Below, piece after piece: positions 31,788-36,319 of a DNA stretch of 36,319 nt (within the stretch, counting starts at the first letter, position 1; every line of letters starts with the position of its first letter). The stretch lies in contig SGPM01000282.1 in NCBI GenBank assembly GCA_004802725.1, positions 1 to 36,319 of the forward strand, read 5' to 3'. Made by a program: the position numbers and the translations under genes. Origin of the DNA: Antrodiella citrinella (Eukaryota > Basidiomycota > Agaricomycetes > Polyporales > Steccherinaceae). The notes beneath the pieces were generated by a model. That model was not told where the DNA came from. It did not search any database and saw nothing but the letters and a program-made list of their open reading frames with translations.

Positions 31788-33878
31788 TTACAAAGAACAC
31801 GTTCGTCCATTAGGGTCCAGCCCAGCGAGCAACACCGAAAGAATCTCGCGGTTCGCCCGAATCATCTCCAGTTCCGCATCCGCCGACAGGCGAACATCCT
31901 TCCAAGCCGAACCTACATCGACAGCGGCCGCAGCCAAGTTCCACTTCATCTCCACCTTCGCAAGCATCGATTGCTGCGAGCGCGCAGCCTCCTCGGACGC
32001 CCGCTTCAATGCGTTCGCCACAGCGCTCTCGCTCGCGGTATGCGCGTGCGTCAATGCTTCTTCCAGCGTCGCGGTGTACTCCACACGTTCGTTCTCCCGG
32101 CTCAAGTTGCCTTGGACTTGCTCTTCCAAGGCCGAGATCTGACGTGCGAGCTCTTCAGCGTCACGGAGACGACCCTCTGCCGCATACCTCAGTTGCTGTT
32201 CGAGAAATTGGATACGAGACTGCTGGTCTTGCGTGCTGGTCTCTGCAGACGCTAGTTGGAGTCGGAGGTAGGTGACAGTAGAGCTATCGTTGTCAGGCTC
32301 GAGCTGCAAGAACCGTTGACCGTTATGGACAGCTGGAGACGGCGTGACATCTGGTAGAAGGACCTGAGAAATAGAGCCGAAGCCTCCAGGAGAAGGTAGA
32401 GAGCTCAGCGTCGGACTCTCAGGGATATCAGGGAGCGAGCTCGGCGCAGGAGAGACAGCGCCAGAACGGAAGGGTGCCGGGATGTCGTACAGCATACGAG
32501 TGACTTCGTCGCTGTCTACAGACCGCTGAGACTGTGTCAACTGCTCCCACGACAGTATAGAACCACGGTCATTGCCAGGGCGAACTTGCTTTGGTCTGAG
32601 GAACGGAGAGCTCTCGGCCGTGGGTGGCGCAGGGGAAAGATATGAAAGGTTCGCGCGTGAGGGTAGGAATGACATCTGTCGAGATGGCGTACTTGGGTTG
32701 GAATCATCATAGTAATTCACTCGCGTCTGGATACGCGGCAGGTATGGTGTGGGTTTAGAGGGCGAAGCCATAGACCCAAGGAGGTACTCCACATCGTCTG
32801 CATCTATGCTGTCCAGACTCGACCCCTCTGTAATAATAGTAGGTGTCGGTGTAGATCGCTTGGGAGTCGCAGGGCTGCTGGTTTTCTTGCGTGAAGACAG
32901 CCGAGCAGAAGGAGATTCCGGCGCATCAGGGATTGCACTCCGAAGAGGGCTTCTCTGAGTTTGGGGTGTCTTCTTTCCTGAGCCACTAGACGGTCCAAAT
33001 ACGCCTCTCAGCGACTTTGGTGTCTTCGGAGTCTGCGGCCCTTGAGCGGAGCTAGACGATGAAGTGGAAGATGAAGGACGAGGAATAGCAGAGCGGACCG
33101 GAGACGCAGGCCGTGCAGCCTTTGGCTTCTCTGGAGACCTGTAGCGAGTAGGGCTTGCCTGCGAGACAGGAGTAACAGCACCTTTCTTTCGCTCGGGTGT
33201 GGAAGGTGTGATCTGCATGGCTGAGGAGAGGTTCACCTTCAGCGCACCCCGATGTGGCAGCGGACTGATGGGTCTCCCAATCTTCTCTGCGGATGAAGGA
33301 GCTGCTAGTCGGATGGTCCCCTTGTGGTCATTAACGTCATCTTCATCATCCTCCGAGCTACTCAGTCGCCGACGTTGGCCTGCACGGGCGGGAGATGGGG
33401 GTTTCTTAGTGGCAGTAGGTTCGACGAACATAGACTTAGGTCTATACTTCGGTAATGCCGATGAGTTGATAGATGGTCTGGGGCGTAAGGTAGACGAGCG
33501 GGAAGGAATGGTAGATTTAAGACTAATGGTGCTTGCCGGAGACGACTCTCGGGGTTCAGGAGAGTTGGTACCCTTGGAGACGGCAGACGTCCTGCGCGAG
33601 TGTTTGGTGATAGTCCTGTTCTCCGGTGACGCTCCCCTATCCTCCTTCTCCAACTTGGTCAAAGTCTGTTTCTCTGCAGACGAGCGTGTAGGTGCAAGCA
33701 GGCTGGAACGTCTAGCGTCCTTCACCTTCTTGCTGGCCTTATCGGCGGAGGAGTCCTTGTTCATGACGTCGGCCAGGGCCTTGCCCATAGAAGAGAATGT
33801 GAGTGATTGTCGGATGGAATTTCGGGCGGTTGACTTCGAGCGAGTACCGCTGCTGACGGTGGCCACTTCAGCTGACAT
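31788..33878 (-). CDS. Unrecognised disordered protein with CDK-type sites and C-terminal coiled coil
   Basis: One uninterrupted frame of 696 residues from ATG 33878 to TAA 31790-31788. This is notable because the other complete genes here are cut by many introns. Residues 1-~530 are low-complexity Ser/Pro/Arg/Lys sequence packed with SP and TP sites, several in full CDK form (SPEKPK, TPERKK, TPKTPK, SPTRYR, ATPKR). A few more conserved-looking islands occur (DADDVEYLLGSMASP, GSILSWEQLTQSQRS, DEVTRMLYDIPAPF). From ~535 a heptad-like region starts at TVTYLRLQLASAE and continues through IQFLEQQLRYAAEGRLRDAE to near the end (EMIRANREILSVLLAGLDPN). I do not recognise the family. Its neighbourhood (tail-to-tail with KNL1) and promoter motifs suggest a mitotic or cytoskeletal role; that is inference. 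Confidence 0.8.
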   Translation of the reverse strand: MSAEVATVSSGTRSKSTARNSIRQSLTFSSMGKALADVMNKDSSADKASKKVKDARRSSLLAPTRSSAEKQTLTKLEKEDRGASPENRTITKHSRRTSAVSKGTNSPEPRESSPASTISLKSTIPSRSSTLRPRPSINSSALPKYRPKSMFVEPTATKKPPSPARAGQRRRLSSSEDDEDDVNDHKGTIRLAAPSSAEKIGRPISPLPHRGALKVNLSSAMQITPSTPERKKGAVTPVSQASPTRYRSPEKPKAARPASPVRSAIPRPSSSTSSSSSAQGPQTPKTPKSLRGVFGPSSGSGKKTPQTQRSPLRSAIPDAPESPSARLSSRKKTSSPATPKRSTPTPTIITEGSSLDSIDADDVEYLLGSMASPSKPTPYLPRIQTRVNYYDDSNPSTPSRQMSFLPSRANLSYLSPAPPTAESSPFLRPKQVRPGNDRGSILSWEQLTQSQRSVDSDEVTRMLYDIPAPFRSGAVSPAPSSLPDIPESPTLSSLPSPGGFGSISQVLLPDVTPSPAVHNGQRFLQLEPDNDSSTVTYLRLQLASAETSTQDQQSRIQFLEQQLRYAAEGRLRDAEELARQISALEEQVQGNLSRENERVEYTATLEEALTHAHTASESAVANALKRASEEAARSQQSMLAKVEMKWNLAAAAVDVGSAWKDVRLSADAELEMIRANREILSVLLAGLDPNGRTCSL

Positions 33879-34276
33879 GGCGAATTTGGATGGCGACCGT
33901 CACTATATAGCGATTGATGTGAGGAACACGTGAATAGAGTCTCGTTTCGTCAAGGAAACGTTTATAGGCGTTAGGAGACGTAGAAGAGGAATGAGGAGGC
34001 CTTGCGAGGAGGAATACGAATACTTTCGCAGTACTGTATTTGCCTTCCTGGAGTGTGGTCACTGAAAGACGCGCCAAGTTAGCCGGAAAACTCAACATGT
34101 CACAAACTACGCGTAAACACGAAAGGTCACGCAGCCGTCACAAGGTGGGTCCACTCACAGTCACGCGTTGGTCACAGAGGCCTTGCGCACTTGGGTCTGG
34201 GGCGTGAATCAAAGACAAAACGCGCTGTAGTCGTGTACGTAGGGGGTAAAGGTAAAGACGTTGTCTTTGTCTTGTG
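33879..34276 (-). promoter_or_regulatory. Upstream region of the unknown coiled-coil gene
   Basis: In this 398-bp spacer ACGCGT occurs at 34109-34114 and 34163-34168, CACGTG at 33927-33932, and on the - strand TTGGCGCG (E2F/MBF-like) at about 34070-34077. The same motif types occur between kinesin-6 and KNL1. ALG10 ends at the other edge, so its 3' UTR also lies here. Confidence 0.5.
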
Positions 34277-36124
34277 CTACCACATAAAGCGACCTACGCC
34301 GGGACGCTCTTTATACAGGAACACCCACATTGTTGCCGCATTCACAGCAACATACCACACTCCTTCTACGGCTACACCCCACCCCGGAACATCCACCACT
34401 TGTGCCCGGAGAAGGATGTAAGGGATCAAAAAATATCGGGGCTCAAGGAGGGGGGTAGGCAAAAGTGTTGGTAAAACGAACACCGGAAGGAGAAGGTTCT
34501 GGAGTAGCGTTTGGTCTTGTCCTGTCAGCAGGTCAGAATCATACATTGCAATGGGGGTTCTAGGGGGACAGGAGACGCACCAATTCGCACATACCAGGCC
34601 CACGCACAAGCGACGTACCCCGGAATCAGCAAGTATGGCACGATCGGGTGGAGCAAGAACACACGTCGCCACACGTAGAAGGTGTAATGTCGGTTATCCG
34701 AAAGCAGGAATGGGTGATGGATCCTAACATGAGAAGTCGGCATTCACGCAGGGTCGAGTATATCAAGTACAATGAGAGAAAACCTACGTGAACTGGTGAA
34801 TAGTGGTGGCCATGACGAAGGACACCAAGATAGTCGCTACCGTGTTCCTGCAATGGCCGAGATCTTAGAATTTGTTGACACGCACAAGCCGTGCTCTCGT
34901 TTCATTCACCTTTTGTTCCCGAACATCCGAGCCAATACTTCTCGAATGAGCGACGGTAGACCACCTTTACCTGTGATGAGGGCAGGCCACCCGAGAAGGC
35001 TGGAGAATCCGATGAAGTAATAGAACTGAGGAACGTGGAAGGAAGGCATGTGATTCGACTTGTCGCCTGTCCCGTTCCGTGAGCGATCATTCGGACATTC
35101 CAGAAGAACACCACGTACCAAGAACTATCCCGCCGTTCCAGACAACGAAGGCCATAAAACCTGCGAGAATTGTAGCATATGGGATGAAGGGAGGTAGAAG
35201 TTTCGATACGATCTGTGGAAAGCTAATAATTGATCGCAGAAGATCCACTAGAACACATATAATGTCAGACGGCAGTCAATGGTGCTGATATGTGTGCAAA
35301 CGTACTAGGCTCTGCCTCAAGGGCCGCGGGGTCGTGCAGCTTCGGAAGCGGCTTGCTGTTTGGAGGAGCACGACGGTAGCGCAGCTGCGTGACTTGGCTT
35401 ATTGCGTACGCATACAGGACCCAGACAATGTTTGTCTGACGGAACGTGCAGCTGATAGCACCTAACTACCGTCCTTGCCCCGCGTTCAGCCCTTGCGTCA
35501 CTGTTCATGTGTGCGAGACGTACCAAAGCAGCAAGCCAATGACGATCCTGCATCGCAGCAACCACCGTAAGAACCACAAACACTAAGCTCGGCACTTCAG
35601 TGTAATAGAGAAACCCGAAGAACCAGGCAACGGGGAAACATGAGAGTATGACGGCTTCAGGAATAGGTGTGAATGAGCTTCGAAGTCTCTGGCGCTGATG
35701 GTAACACAGGAGCCTCGTCAATGCCAGAGGGAGCGACAGGAGAGCCAGCAGTGGTGTCAGGCGTAGCATAGCGAGATTACACTTCAGCAGGAATAGGCGT
35801 TTGAGGATCACGCTGAGAACATAACTTTCATGGATGATGTCAATGGGCGGTGCACGACGAGAGACCGCATGCAACTCACAGACCAGGCGGGGTAGTAATC
35901 TTGGGGTCCCATTGCTCAAACTTCCCCTCGCAGTAAGCTTGGGCCTGAGGGACATGGAAAGGCTCGTCCTATGCAAGCCAACGTCAGTCCCTGGACTCGC
36001 ACGCTGCAGGTAAGGTCAAAATATGCACCATGTATGGTTCTGTGACCACTTCGTTGACCGCCTTGAGAACATAGATAGATAATGTACAGAACGACGCGTA
36101 GTATGTCGACGCCGCCGAAGACAT
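34277..36124 (-). CDS. ALG10: Dolichyl-P-Glc:Glc2Man9GlcNAc2-PP-dolichol alpha-1,2-glucosyltransferase (ALG10/DIE2)
   Basis: Nine exons, 36124-36029, 35968-35880, 35812-35524, 35465-35306, 35247-35119, 35066-34910, 34847-34788, 34723-34581 and 34521-34277, give 455 residues in perfect phase, close to the usual ALG10 length. Hallmarks are [19 protein letters not shown] near the N-terminus, [44 protein letters not shown], the family motif [15 protein letters not shown] and the ending [18 protein letters not shown]. It has many hydrophobic helices, as expected for a polytopic ER membrane enzyme. Known role: addition of the third, terminal glucose to the lipid-linked N-glycan precursor from dolichyl-phosphate glucose, needed for efficient oligosaccharyltransferase recognition. 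The exon 3/4 junction was chosen to give [14 protein letters not shown] with a GTACGT donor. Confidence 0.95.
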
Positions 36125-36319
36125 GGTCGCCGGCGAGTTGAGAGAGAAAGATGAGCGTACATGCGCGTCAATCTCTCCGGAACCGTAGCACGGGCGTCAG
36201 ATGCACAGACTGATATTTCGTATCCTACAGTGGAGTTTGGACCCACATCCCACATCTATGCAATGATACCTACCCCGGACTTAACCCATTTGAACGAAGA
36301 AGACTACGACAAAGTCTAT
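36125..36319 (-). promoter_or_regulatory. ALG10 upstream region, cut by window end
   Basis: These 195 bases precede the ALG10 ATG at 36124. No other start in the frame gives additional conserved sequence, and no motif stands out. Confidence 0.4.

Noticed and set aside
31734..32275. + strand ORFs opposite the unknown coiled-coil gene
   Set aside because: They mirror the biased composition of the long 696-codon frame on the - strand, which has consistent coiled-coil periodicity and a full start-to-stop frame.
36016..36255. Alternative - strand frame across the ALG10 start
   Set aside because: It is out of frame with the conserved EPYMDEPFH sequence and has no homology; the ATG at 36124 in the ALG10 frame fits better.

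Overview
The window is nuclear DNA of a filamentous basidiomycete, most likely an Agaricomycete. The evidence is the density of very short spliceosomal introns (mostly 45-65 nt, GT-AG, with CTGAC-like branch sites), exons as short as 13-31 nt, tightly packed genes on both strands, and fungal versions of KNL1/Spc105, kinesin-6, tricalbin and ALG10. I built the gene models by hand, splicing for conserved protein sequence and intact phase. Six of the seven complete gene models close to a whole number of codons. The ABC transporter misses by exactly one base, which points to a local frameshift.

Layout, left to right: (1) 2-964, + strand, 3' part of a STE20/FRAY-type protein kinase. (2) 965-4243, a repeat-rich accessory stretch holding tandem repeats, two MITE-like inverted-repeat elements and a decayed TKL-type kinase pseudogene. 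(3) 4244-10824, - strand, a 35-exon ABCC (MRP-type) transporter with a cluster of undetermined bases. (4) 11737-13499, - strand, a membrane-anchored Nudix hydrolase. (5) 13997-16162, - strand, an RRM plus zinc-knuckle RNA-binding protein of SRSF7/RSZ type. (6) 17110-22636, + strand, a tricalbin/extended synaptotagmin with an SMP domain and five C2 domains. (7) 23613-26764, - strand, a kinesin-6. (8) 27147-31492, + strand, the kinetochore scaffold KNL1/Spc105. (9) 31788-33878, - strand, an unrecognised disordered protein with many proline-directed phosphosites and a C-terminal coiled coil. (10) 34277-36124, - strand, the ER glucosyltransferase ALG10.

The most interesting neighbourhood is 23.6-34.2 kb. 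Kinesin-6 and KNL1 are transcribed divergently from a 382-bp spacer with three ACGCGT (MluI cell-cycle box) motifs within 48 bp and a CACGTG next to them. The unknown gene lies tail-to-tail with KNL1, and its own upstream region again carries two ACGCGT motifs, a TTGGCGCG E2F-like motif and a CACGTG. This suggests a small co-regulated mitotic neighbourhood and makes the unknown protein a candidate mitotic factor. That is inference. The remaining genes are housekeeping functions (membrane contact sites, N-glycan assembly, RNA processing, transport) with no obvious pathway link.
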